Shown piece by piece: positions 43,154 to 50,945 of a DNA stretch of 64,000 bases (its first letter is position 1; each line of letters starts with the position of its first letter). Below the pieces are notes generated by a model. The model did not search any database, had not been told where the DNA came from, and worked only from the letters and a program-made list of their open reading frames with translations. Where the stretch lies: positions 124,001 through 188,000 of the forward strand of contig CAVYQS010000012.1 of NCBI GenBank assembly GCA_963770765.1. Reading direction: 5' to 3'. Made by a program: the position numbers and the translations under genes. Origin of the DNA: CAVPCY01 sp963770765 (GTDB lineage Bacteria > Actinomycetota > Coriobacteriia > Anaerosomatales > PHET01).

Positions 43154-46100
43154 CCTCCCCTTGTCCCCCAGCTCGCACGTTCCTCGGCGGCATAGGCCTG
43201 TGCAGCCGCCCAGCTCTCCTCTTCGGGTGCCCCCGCCCCGCCAAGCATCGGTCCCATCGGCCCGCTCGGAACACCCCGCCGCAACCTCACCGGAACACCC
43301 GAGGTGGTTCGCACGACATACGGCTGTACGTCATTGGCGACGATCGCAAGCCCTCGTTCACAGTTGTTCTGCAGCGTGCCATCGATGAGATAGGAGCGGT
43401 GCTTCACGATCACGTCACCCACCCGTGAGAGCGTGTCCGAGAAGACCACCACGTCGAGCAGGCCGGTGGGATCTTCGAGGGTGAGAAAGCACGTTCGCTT
43501 CCCCGAGCGGGTCCTCGGTGTCTGGGCGCGCTCGCGAACCCCGCACACACGCACCTTCGCGCGGTCCGGAAGCTCACGCAGATCACGGGCCCACGTGACC
43601 CCCCGGGCCTCGAGGTCGCCGGCGGCAAGAGCGAGCGGGTGGTCGGTGAGCGACAGCCCCACCAGCTCGAGCTCCGCGGAGAGCCGTCGCGCGGGCCCCC
43701 AACCGCTGACATGACCGGGGTCCTCGGCCGGGCGTACCGGTGCGGGCGCCAGGCAGAGCACATCATCACCGGCGCTTCCCTCGCGAGCAAGGACCGCCTT
43801 GACCTCGGGAAGCAACGCGAGAAGCTCGTCGCGTGTGGGGGGGCGCCCGGCCTCGGTGATTCCGAGCCCGTCGAGCGCACCGATGCGGATGAGGGACTCG
43901 GCGGCCGACAGTTCCGCCCTCGTTCGACGCAGGAAATCGGTGAGATCGCGAAAAGGCCTCACCGCGCGTTCGCGCGGCACCATATCGAGCAGGCGCGACG
44001 TCATCTCGTGAACATCCTTCAGGCCCACCCTGATCGCGGCACCTTGCTGCTCGACGGTATACCGCGCCTCGCTCGCATTGATGTGCGGCGGGAGGATGCC
44101 GATACCGTGGCGACGGGCGTCGTTGACGATGAGACGTGGCGTATAGAACCCCATGGGCTCGTTGTTGAGGATCGCCGTCGCGAACTCAGCCGGATAGTAC
44201 GTGCGCAACCACGCGCTCGCATAACTCACCACCGCGAAACAAGCAGCATGGGCCTTGTTGAAACCGTAGGCCGCAAAACCCTCGAGCTGCCGGAAGACCT
44301 CGGCCGCGACCTCGGAGTCGACTCCCCTGGCAAGTGCCCGCTCCAAGAAGTGGCCACGGATGCGCTCCATCTCCTCCCGGCTGCGCCCTTTGGTCATCGC
44401 CCGCCTGAGCGAGTCCGCCTCGGCAAGATCGAAACCGGCAACGGCGCGCGCGACCAACAAGACCTGCTCCTGGTAGACGATCACGCCATAGGAATCCGCA
44501 AGGCACTCGCGCATAGCTTCGTGCGGCACGGTGACCGGCTCGAGACCGTGGCGACGCCTGATGAAGGGGGTGATCATCTCGGCTTCGAGCGGACCGGGAC
44601 GGAAGAGTGATATCTGGGCGATGATGTCTTCGAACCGGTTTGACTTAAGGCGCGTGGAGAGGTTGCGCTGGCCGCTGCTCTCGAGCTGGAACATCCCCAC
44701 GGTGTCCGCCGCCGAGATCTGCTCGTAGACCCGCGGGTCGTCCGGGGAAAGTCCGAACGGTTCGGGTACTGCAGCCTCGCCGACCCGCGCTCGTGCGAGA
44801 TCGACGGCCTCGCTGATCGCCGAGTGCATCCTGAGCCCCAAGATGTCCATCTTCACCAGTCCGAGGGCCTCGATATCGTCTTTGTCGTACTGGGAGACGA
44901 CCGTACCCTTGGCCGCCCACTGCAGCGGCGTCCAGCTTGCGACCGGTTCGCGGGTGATGATGAATCCACCGAGGTGTGTCCCGAGATGGGTGGGCGTGTG
45001 ATCGAACTGCTCGGCGATCTCAAGGACACCCGCGTAGCGCGGGTCGTGCAGCGGGTGGTCCCGGCATTCGGGGTACTCGGAAAGCACCTCGCGGATCTTA
45101 TGCGCGCTCACCCACGGCAGGTGGCGCGAAAGGGAGTTGACCTCTGCGATCGGCAGCCCGAAGGCGCGTGCGGCGATGCGCACCGCATTTCGGGCGGTGG
45201 TGGTCTGGATGGTGGCGACCATCGCGACGTGTTCGTGGCCGAACCGGCCGTAGATGAAGTCGATGATCTCGTCTCGGCGAGCCGAGTCGAAGTCCACGTC
45301 GATGTCGGGCATCTGGCGGCGCTCGGGATTGAGGAACCGCTCGAACAGCAGATCGTGGCGGACCGGATCCGCATCGGTGATGCCCAGCGCGTAGCTCACG
45401 ATGCTGTCGCCGGCACTACCCCGACCCGAACAGCGGATGCCCTGACTCTTGGCGAAGTCAACGATCTCCTTGACCACCAGGAAATATTCGGGAAAACCCA
45501 TCTGCTCGATGAGTGCCAGCTCATGCTGCAGACGACGGATCGCCTCGGGTGTCATGGGGGCATAGCGCCGCTCGAGCCCCCGCCACGACTCCTTGGCAAG
45601 CGCCGAGTAGGACGTCTCGCCCGCCGGGATATCGGCGCCCGGGAAGTGGAACTGCCCGAGCGGGAGTTCGAACTCCGCACAGCGAGCTGCGATCTCGAGC
45701 GTCGCATCGCAGGCGCGCTCGACACCACAGAACAACTGCCGCATCGCTGCACCGGGCTTGAGCCACAGTTCCGCATTGGGCCGGTCGTGGGGCCCGGGCA
45801 ACGTCATGCACGCACCGGTCGATGCAAGCACGTCGTGGATGCGGTGATCTTTGGCGCGCAGGTAATGGACGTTGTTGGTGGCGACGACCGGCAGATGCAG
45901 GTCCTGAGCTGCCGAGACGAGCCCACTGACCAACCGCGGCGCCTCAACGGTCATGGGATGCACAAGCTCGACGTAGAAGGCCTCCTGCTCGAAACAGCGC
46001 GCAAGCCGCCTCAGCGCCGAGCGGGCACGACCCGGTTTGGCGGACCCGACCGCCCGGGCAGCTTCGCCGTTGCCGCACCCTGAAAGTCCGATCAGCCCCT

Positions 46101-46542
46101 GTGAGAACTGCTCCAGGTCGCGAAGCCGGACGATGCTGGGTAGGTCGGGACCACGCAGATGGGTGCGGGACAGCAGCCGGCACAGGTTGCGGTAGCCTTC
46201 GAAATCTCGAGCGAGCAACGTGAGGTGGAACCCCGCACCCGATGCCCGCCCGAAACCCGCGGCAGGCGGCAGCTCCAAGCGGGCATCGACCGGGAGGTCG
46301 GTTTCCTCACCGCACAGCCCGGCGGTCTCGACCACCACCTCGCAACCGATGATGGGGGCTATCCCCTCTTTGCGGCAGGCCTTGTAGAACCGGATCGCGC
46401 CCGAAAGCCCTTGGTGATCAGTGAGTGCGATAGCGGGCATCTCGAGTTCTGCCGCTCGCGTCACAAGCGCGTCGAGCGGGCAGGCCCCGTCCATGAAGCT
46501 GAAGTTCGAGTGGGTATGCAGATGCACGAATCCGGCTGACAT
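43150..46542 (-). CDS. dnaE2: Error-prone type DNA polymerase III alpha (DnaE2/ImuC)
   Basis: The 1130-aa C-family polymerase starts MSAGFVHLHTHSNFSFMDGA, the PHP-domain opening typical of DnaE2/ImuC. The catalytic Asp residues are in RQMPDIDVDFDSARRDEI and GLVKMDILGL, with CSGRGSAGDSIVSYALGI upstream. FNKAHAACFAVVSYASAWLR and a C-terminal OB region (KRTCFLTLEDPTGLLDVVVF) follow. ATG 46542 is 14 bp after the DUF6504-like gene and both sit behind an SOS box promoter. This supports a damage-induced mutagenesis role rather than chromosomal replication; a replicative DnaE1 is not in the window. Confidence 0.88.
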   Translation of the reverse strand: MSAGFVHLHTHSNFSFMDGACPLDALVTRAAELEMPAIALTDHQGLSGAIRFYKACRKEGIAPIIGCEVVVETAGLCGEETDLPVDARLELPPAAGFGRASGAGFHLTLLARDFEGYRNLCRLLSRTHLRGPDLPSIVRLRDLEQFSQGLIGLSGCGNGEAARAVGSAKPGRARSALRRLARCFEQEAFYVELVHPMTVEAPRLVSGLVSAAQDLHLPVVATNNVHYLRAKDHRIHDVLASTGACMTLPGPHDRPNAELWLKPGAAMRQLFCGVERACDATLEIAARCAEFELPLGQFHFPGADIPAGETSYSALAKESWRGLERRYAPMTPEAIRRLQHELALIEQMGFPEYFLVVKEIVDFAKSQGIRCSGRGSAGDSIVSYALGITDADPVRHDLLFERFLNPERRQMPDIDVDFDSARRDEIIDFIYGRFGHEHVAMVATIQTTTARNAVRIAARAFGLPIAEVNSLSRHLPWVSAHKIREVLSEYPECRDHPLHDPRYAGVLEIAEQFDHTPTHLGTHLGGFIITREPVASWTPLQWAAKGTVVSQYDKDDIEALGLVKMDILGLRMHSAISEAVDLARARVGEAAVPEPFGLSPDDPRVYEQISAADTVGMFQLESSGQRNLSTRLKSNRFEDIIAQISLFRPGPLEAEMITPFIRRRHGLEPVTVPHEAMRECLADSYGVIVYQEQVLLVARAVAGFDLAEADSLRRAMTKGRSREEMERIRGHFLERALARGVDSEVAAEVFRQLEGFAAYGFNKAHAACFAVVSYASAWLRTYYPAEFATAILNNEPMGFYTPRLIVNDARRHGIGILPPHINASEARYTVEQQGAAIRVGLKDVHEMTSRLLDMVPRERAVRPFRDLTDFLRRTRAELSAAESLIRIGALDGLGITEAGRPPTRDELLALLPEVKAVLAREGSAGDDVLCLAPAPVRPAEDPGHVSGWGPARRLSAELELVGLSLTDHPLALAAGDLEARGVTWARDLRELPDRAKVRVCGVRERAQTPRTRSGKRTCFLTLEDPTGLLDVVVFSDTLSRVGDVIVKHRSYLIDGTLQNNCERGLAIVANDVQPYVVRTTSGVPVRLRRGVPSGPMGPMLGGAGAPEEESWAAAQAYAAEERASWGTRGG

Positions 46543-46555
46543 GATCTGCTCGCGC

Positions 46556-46972
46556 CTAGTCTTGGATGCCGACGAGCAGCCACACGCCGTCGGCGCGATC
46601 GAAAGCGAGATCGTAGATTCCCCCACGCGCGAGCACGCGGAAGAATCGGCGAGCTATGCGTGTGCGCGGGTCCCACCAGCTCTTCTCGGTGGCCCAGACC
46701 TGGATGATGGCGTCCACCCGGTAGCGTTTGGGGCCCCTCACGAACGCCGAGGGGCACTGACGCCGCGCGTCCCACTCCACCGCTACCGGCTCGTTGGTGC
46801 GCCGCGCGACGGAAGCGCCGTCCTTGCGCAGGATCTCGGAAGCCCGGACGATCCAGGGGCTCTTGAGCAGCTCGATGATGACCGGAAGCCGCGCCCGCCT
46901 GGTCTCGAAAAGCTCCATGGGCTGCCCTGTCGGAGTCGAGTCATAGTGCTTTATCGCCGAGTTGCGGCCCAC
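46556..46972 (-). CDS. DUF6504-like protein of the mutasome operon
   Basis: The 138-aa protein ends RYRVDAIIQVWATEKSWWDP followed by RRFFRVLARGGIYDLAFDRA. This resembles the DUF6504 region found at the C-terminus of, or next to, ImuB-type Y-family polymerases in actinobacteria. The N-terminal part SPWIVRASEILRKDGAS is less conserved. GTG 46972 has a near-perfect GGAGGTGA before it; ATG 46987 is an alternative start. It is the first gene after the SOS promoter and 14 bp before dnaE2, so a role in the translesion complex is a reasonable inference. Confidence 0.65.
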   Translation of the reverse strand: MGRNSAIKHYDSTPTGQPMELFETRRARLPVIIELLKSPWIVRASEILRKDGASVARRTNEPVAVEWDARRQCPSAFVRGPKRYRVDAIIQVWATEKSWWDPRTRIARRFFRVLARGGIYDLAFDRADGVWLLVGIQD

Positions 46973-47034
46973 GGTCACCTCCCACATCCTGTGCGTCTTC
47001 CTGCCACCTTGCGCGACCCGATGGGCGCGCTTCT

Positions 47035-47063
47035 ACTATACGAACATATGTTCGTATCGGCAA
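47035..47063 (-). promoter_or_regulatory. LexA-controlled promoter with perfect SOS box
   Basis: Minus strand: TTGCCG (47058-47063), a 17-bp spacer, TATAGT (47035-47040). The spacer is almost entirely the SOS box: CGAACATATGTTCG (47041-47054) matches the Gram-positive LexA consensus CGAAC-N4-GTTCG, and the palindrome extends to 20 bp, ATACGAACATATGTTCGTAT (47038-47057). LexA binding would occlude both hexamers. It drives the DUF6504-like gene and dnaE2. Confidence 0.9.
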
Positions 47064-47118
47064 GCAGACTCATCGTAGTGAGGGGGTCTGACAAACGGGA
47101 GGAGCGCGGTTCTACGCG

Positions 47119-47772
47119 CTACGCAGGACGAACGTCACCCACGGTCACGAATCGCGCGACATCGCGTCCGAGCGCTCGCGTCGCTCCGGCGACCTCCACG
47201 GTCAGCGGCCCGTCGAACGGCTCCGCTGCAGCAACGCGCACGACCGCGCCGGGCTTGAGCCCGATGGTGCCCAGGTAACCGAGCACCTCCTCGTCCTCGG
47301 CGACACGCAGGACCCGTGCCGAGAAGCCCGGCTCGACGCTGTCGAGCGACTCCCCGATCGCCACAGAGACCGAACCGTCCGCTGCGGGGATGGGGTGACC
47401 ATGCGGACACACGGTGGGATCACCGAGATAGCGCTCGAGGGCCTCGAGCACCCGCGGGGACATCGCGTGCTCGAGCAGACAGGCATCTTCGTGAGCGGCT
47501 TCCCAATCCAAGCCCAACACATCGACCAAGAAGCGCTCGGCGATCCGGTGCTTTCGCACGACCTCCACGGAGCGCGCCTCCCCCTCGGCGGTCAGGACGA
47601 CCCCGGTGCCATCGCGGCTGATCAGGCCGTGGGACTCGAGGCGCTTGAGCGTCGCTGTGACGGTGGGACCCGAAACGCCCATGAAATCGGCGATCTGGGT
47701 GGGTCGAACGACGCCCGCGCCGGAGAGCTTGTAGATGGTCTCGAGGTACTCCTCGAGGGTGGTCGTGGGCAT
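47119..47772 (-). CDS. DtxR/MntR-family metal-dependent regulator
   Basis: The 217-aa protein starts MPTTTLEEYLETIYKLSGAG and has the winged helix GVSGPTVTATLKRLESHGLI. The dimerisation/metal domain has RKHRIAERFLVDVLG, EDACLLEHAMSPRVLEALER and VCPHGHPIP. A C-terminal FeoA/SH3-like domain is present (about 140-215). Such proteins repress iron or manganese uptake genes when metal-loaded. It has its own promoter overlapping an inverted repeat that may be its operator. The metal is not determinable by eye. Confidence 0.9.
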   Translation of the reverse strand: MPTTTLEEYLETIYKLSGAGVVRPTQIADFMGVSGPTVTATLKRLESHGLISRDGTGVVLTAEGEARSVEVVRKHRIAERFLVDVLGLDWEAAHEDACLLEHAMSPRVLEALERYLGDPTVCPHGHPIPAADGSVSVAIGESLDSVEPGFSARVLRVAEDEEVLGYLGTIGLKPGAVVRVAAAEPFDGPLTVEVAGATRALGRDVARFVTVGDVRPA

Positions 47773-47865
47773 CCGCCATATCCTTCTCGCAGGGGGAAGT
47801 CAGGGTGCACCGCACACGATAACACTGCAACGAACCCGCCACGGAACCAGCCCCGACCGCTTGGT

Positions 47866-47893
47866 AGCATAGAATCCGCTCAACGGTAGTCAA
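47866..47893 (-). promoter_or_regulatory. Promoter of the DtxR-family gene
   Basis: Minus strand TTGACT (47888-47893), a 16-bp spacer and TATGCT (47866-47871), about 95 bp before the ATG. The -35 lies within the inverted repeat 47882-47901. Confidence 0.6.
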
Positions 47894-47901
47894 CTACCGT
47901 T
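47882..47901. promoter_or_regulatory. Inverted repeat, candidate operator of the DtxR-family regulator
   Basis: AACGGTAG-TCAA-CTACCGTT: two perfect 8-bp arms with a 4-bp centre, overlapping the -35 of the regulator's own promoter. Size and position fit autoregulation, but the sequence is not the classical DtxR or MntR box. Confidence 0.55.
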
Positions 47902-47955
47902 CAAAAACCCAGAGCTACCTTTCAGCAGGAATCCGCGCAATTCCTCCAAAACGCG

Positions 47956-47984
47956 TTGACACACCGATACGTGAAGGGTAGATT
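47956..47984 (+). promoter_or_regulatory. Consensus promoter of an unassigned RNA
   Basis: TTGACA (47956-47961), a 17-bp spacer and TAGATT (47979-47984) on the plus strand. The predicted start at about 47991 is exactly where the terminal stem of the RNA begins. Confidence 0.75.
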
Positions 47985-47990
47985 CCTTTT

Positions 47991-48225
47991 GTCCCCAGAA
48001 GTCGGACGCAGCGAGACTCCGGAAAGACGGTCACCAGTAGCCGCCGGAGAGGGTACCGAGAAGCGAAGCAGGCCGCGAGGTGGCTAAGCGATCCGGGAGC
48101 CTCGAAGGAGGGAAACCCGAAAGGGACGCCGCGCAAGTGGCGAGGGAGCCGGTTGTTTATGGAGAGCCTTGCGGGCGAGGTTTCTGGGGACACCTCTATG
48201 CCCAGACAGATGACGTCTGGGCATC
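47991..48225 (+). ncRNA. Structured non-coding RNA of unknown class
   Basis: No protein frame of quality exists here. The 5' end GTCCCCAGAA (47991-48000) pairs perfectly with TTCTGGGGAC (48182-48191), closing the molecule. Inside are CTCCGG/CCGGAG (48017-48022, 48044-48049), CGAGG/CCTCG (48076-48080, 48100-48104), a CCC-GAAA-GGG hairpin (48116-48125) and CGCCGC-GCAA-GTGGCG (48127-48142), both with GNRA loops. A consensus promoter precedes it and a terminator follows. It is not tRNA, tmRNA, RNase P RNA (that is at 35478) or the standard SRP hairpin. It could be 6S or another large family I do not recognise by sequence. Confidence 0.7.
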
Positions 48226-48228
48226 TTC
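48198..48228 (+). terminator. Terminator of the structured RNA
   Basis: A 10-bp perfect stem ATGCCCAGAC/GTCTGGGCAT (48198-48207, 48215-48224) with loop AGATGAC, then CTTCGT. The U tract is weak. It may also end the convergent queD transcript. Confidence 0.75.
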
Positions 48229-48263
48229 GTGTCGTGGCCTCCTGAACCCGTTCCCGCCGAAAC

Positions 48264-48635
48264 CTACGGCCGGTACGCCAGCTTCGCGATCGGCGACTCC
48301 CACACGACGACCTCACTGACCCGGACGCGCGGATCGACGATCTGCTGCAACCGGTCACAGATCACCCGCGCGAGGTTCTCGGCGGTGGGGCTCACAGAGT
48401 CGAACGGCTCGACCTCGTTGATGAGCACGTGGTCGTAGCGCTCCAAGACCGCGGCCAGGTCCGCCTTGAGCGCCTTGAAGTCGTAGACGATCCCGATCTC
48501 GTCGAGGTGGCTCCCCGCGACAGTCACCTCGACGTCCCACGTGTGCCCGTGCAGGTTGCGGCATTCACCCGGATAGCCGTACAGGTGATGCGCAGCGTCG
48601 AAGTGACCCTTGACGGTGAGTTCGTAGGTTCCCAT
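48264..48635 (-). CDS. queD: 6-carboxytetrahydropterin synthase QueD
   Basis: QueD/6-pyruvoyl-tetrahydropterin synthase family enzymes make 6-carboxytetrahydropterin for queuosine and deazapurines. The 123-aa protein has zinc ligands in GHFDAAHHLYGYPGECRNLHGHTW (His residues and the catalytic Cys) and the Glu in VWESPIAKLAY. It is the last gene of the rrf2-nifS operon, 12 bp after an RNase H gene. No queC or queE lies in the window, so the pathway is inferred from family. Confidence 0.92.
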   Translation of the reverse strand: MGTYELTVKGHFDAAHHLYGYPGECRNLHGHTWDVEVTVAGSHLDEIGIVYDFKALKADLAAVLERYDHVLINEVEPFDSVSPTAENLARVICDRLQQIVDPRVRVSEVVVWESPIAKLAYRP

Positions 48636-48647
48636 CGGTGACGCCTC

Positions 48648-49106
48648 CTAGAACAACGAGTCTTGGGTGAGTCCGCCACCGGGACCGCAGGCCGGGTCTC
48701 CCACCGTCGCGCATTCGTCCATGGCAGCGTTGGCCATCGCGTCGGCGGCCTTGTTGAGTTCGCGGCGTACGTGGCCCACATCGAAGGAGTTGAAGCCGCG
48801 CAGGAGTGCCAGCGTGCGTGCGAAGAGCGGTTTGAGTCCCGCGTTCTTGACCTTGTAGACGCCATTGATCTGCTTTACCAGCAGCTCGGAATCGGCGAAC
48901 ACCGACACCTGCGTGTATCCCAGGGCACGCACGTTCTCAAGGCCCCAGATCAAGGCCTCATACTCTGCGACGTTGTTGGTGGTCTCACCAAGGTAACGCC
49001 CACCCGAACACACGACCTGACCGTCGACCTCGATCACGAATCCCGCACCGGCCGGGCCGGGGTTGCCGCGTGCCCCTCCGTCGGAGCGAAGGATGGCTCG
49101 GGTCAC
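48648..49106 (-). CDS. Ribonuclease HI family protein
   Basis: The 152-aa protein begins VTRAILRSDGGARGNPGPAG, with the catalytic Asp in RSDGGARGNPG, Glu in NNVAEYEALIWGL, Asp in VFADSELLVKQ and the last Asp in NKAADAMANAAMDE, the complete RNase H DEDD set. It removes RNA from RNA-DNA hybrids. GTG 49106 overlaps the stop of the zinc-ribbon gene (GTGA). The C-terminus after residue 130 (CGPGGGLTQDSLF) is a short extra tail. Confidence 0.9.
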   Translation of the reverse strand: MTRAILRSDGGARGNPGPAGAGFVIEVDGQVVCSGGRYLGETTNNVAEYEALIWGLENVRALGYTQVSVFADSELLVKQINGVYKVKNAGLKPLFARTLALLRGFNSFDVGHVRRELNKAADAMANAAMDECATVGDPACGPGGGLTQDSLF

Positions 49107-49819
49107 TGAACGCCATCCCTGACCACGATCAGGCGGCGGCACTGCGGGCACTGCGCGATGTCCGGACCCGTGTGAAGCTCGTGCAGCCTCTCGGCCGGCA
49201 GGTCCATCCGGCACGCGGAGCATCGCGATTCCTCGAGTCTGCCCACTCCCACGCCGGACTTGCTGGCCCGCACCTTCTCGTAGCGCTCCACCAGTTCGGC
49301 CGGTAGCTTCTTCGCGAGCTTCTTGCGCTTGGCCTCGAGTGAGGCGATCTCGGACTGCACTCCCCCGCCGACCTTCTTGAAGCGCTCGATGAGCTGCTTC
49401 TCCTTCTCGGCGAGGTTCGTCACGTGCTCCTCGATCGCGGCGACTTGACCCTTGGCCTTGTCGGCTCGCTCCATGAACTGGAGCTCCTCCATCTCGATCT
49501 TGTCGCAGCGGCGCCTCAGGCCGTCCATCTCGCGGCTGATCGACTGAACCGCCCGGTGGTCGGTCGTCGCCATGACCTTCGTCTGCTCTTCGCCGATCTT
49601 CGCCTTGAGCATCGTGGCCTCGTCCTGGCGCGACTTGATCTCCCCGTCGAGCTTGCGAACGAGCATGCCGGCCTTGGCGGCAAGGGCGTGGATCTCGCGC
49701 TGCTTGGCTCGTATCTCCAGGATCGCCCGCTTCTCAGGCAGCTCCTCGAGCCTCTTCGTCGCGCGGACGATCTCGACATCGACGGATTGCAGTTCGAGCA
49801 GGTCGGCGGCCTCACTCAC
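49103..49819 (-). CDS. Coiled-coil C4 zinc-ribbon protein (DUF164 family)
   Basis: The 238-aa protein is a long helical hairpin coiled coil (about 5-175) ending in a zinc ribbon with CSAC near residue 202 and CPQC near 228. It belongs to the C4-type zinc ribbon family once called DUF164, whose members are proposed to bind nucleic acid. The family gene is commonly next to Nif3 and RNase H genes, as here: it overlaps Nif3 by 8 nt and RNase H by 4 nt. Function remains unknown. Confidence 0.85.
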   Translation of the reverse strand: MSEAADLLELQSVDVEIVRATKRLEELPEKRAILEIRAKQREIHALAAKAGMLVRKLDGEIKSRQDEATMLKAKIGEEQTKVMATTDHRAVQSISREMDGLRRRCDKIEMEELQFMERADKAKGQVAAIEEHVTNLAEKEKQLIERFKKVGGGVQSEIASLEAKRKKLAKKLPAELVERYEKVRASKSGVGVGRLEESRCSACRMDLPAERLHELHTGPDIAQCPQCRRLIVVRDGVQ

Positions 49820-50945
49820 GGGCGTTCCTCACTCCCTCGGGGGTCCACCATCCCGGTTTCGCGGGAAGGGCGTGCACGGCGTGCTGATCGATGCCCTGAA
49901 CGGACCTCACAGCCTTCTCAAGAAGGCTCACGAGCGGCCACTCGGTGACGTCGTGCCCGAGCTCCACGACCGCGAGTCCGGCCTCAGCCGCATCCAGAGC
50001 GTCATGATAGCGCACCTCACCCGCGACGAGCGCATGTGCTCCCGCGGCCAGTGCGTCGCCGATGAGCGATCCGGCCGACCCCGTCCCGGTCGCCACGCGG
50101 GTTATCGGCATGTCGGCGTCGCCCCACACACGCGGCGTCACCGCGTAGACTGACGCGGCATGCGCGACGAGCGCCCCCAGGGTCGTGGGCTCCTTGTCCG
50201 GGGTCTCGCACACCATGCCGAGACGTGACTCGTTACGGGCGATGCGTACCTCGCCGACCGTGACCAGCGGCTCCTCGTAGGGATGGGCCGCCACGGCCGC
50301 CGCGACGACGCCCCGGACCCGGCGTGCAGGCGCAACCATCTCGACACGCCGCTCGGGCGCGGTCGACGGCGACCCCGGAGTGCCGACACAGGGTGCCGAA
50401 TCGGCCGGCGGAATGAAGGCGCCGATCCCCTCGGCGGAGAACGAGCACCGTTCGTACGCTCCGATCCTACCTGCGCCAGCACCGGCCATGGCACCCACGA
50501 CACGATCCACGGCCTTCTCGGGCACGAACACCGTGACGACCGCCATGGGTTGCAAGGAGCGCTCGACCGGCTTGACGGGGGTCAGCCCGAGCGCCGCCGG
50601 CAGCAGTGTCTGGGCCTCGACGTCGCGGTCGAGATTGGTATGGGCGTTGACAAGCGCCACCCCCGCCGAGAGCGCGGCGAACACGACGCCTGCGGAGCCT
50701 CGCCCGGGCGTCAGCGACTGCGGCGGCGTCAAGAACGCAGGGTGATGGGTCACCAGCACGTTGGCGCCCCGATCGGCGGCGGCGCTGATGGCTCCGCGCG
50801 TCGGATCGAGCGCAAGGACCACGCCGGTCACCGGCGCGTCGGGGTCGCCCGCCAGCAGACCGCAGCGGTCCCACTCCTCCGCGCGCTCCACCGGAAACCG
50901 CACCGCGATCGCGCGCTCGATGTCGGAGACTCTCAGGGGACTCAT
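49812..50945 (-). CDS. Nif3-like dinuclear metal centre hexameric protein
   Basis: Nif3/YqfO proteins form toroidal hexamers with a dimetal site. The 377-aa protein has WDRCGLLAGDPDAPVTGVVL, the metal ligands in VTHHPAFLTPP and NAHTNLD, and HDALDAAEAGLAVVELGHDV near the C-terminus. The YqfO-type PII-like insertion (about 130-250) contains HPYEEPLVTVGEV. Proposed roles include GTP cyclohydrolase-like chemistry, but none is settled. It overlaps both neighbours by a few bases. Confidence 0.9.
   Translation of the reverse strand: MSPLRVSDIERAIAVRFPVERAEEWDRCGLLAGDPDAPVTGVVLALDPTRGAISAAADRGANVLVTHHPAFLTPPQSLTPGRGSAGVVFAALSAGVALVNAHTNLDRDVEAQTLLPAALGLTPVKPVERSLQPMAVVTVFVPEKAVDRVVGAMAGAGAGRIGAYERCSFSAEGIGAFIPPADSAPCVGTPGSPSTAPERRVEMVAPARRVRGVVAAAVAAHPYEEPLVTVGEVRIARNESRLGMVCETPDKEPTTLGALVAHAASVYAVTPRVWGDADMPITRVATGTGSAGSLIGDALAAGAHALVAGEVRYHDALDAAEAGLAVVELGHDVTEWPLVSLLEKAVRSVQGIDQHAVHALPAKPGWWTPEGVRNARE

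Noticed and set aside
46988..47118. SOS box as a control site for the DtxR-family gene
   Set aside because: The DtxR-family gene is upstream and ends before the box; the promoter orientation points only to the DUF6504-like gene and dnaE2.
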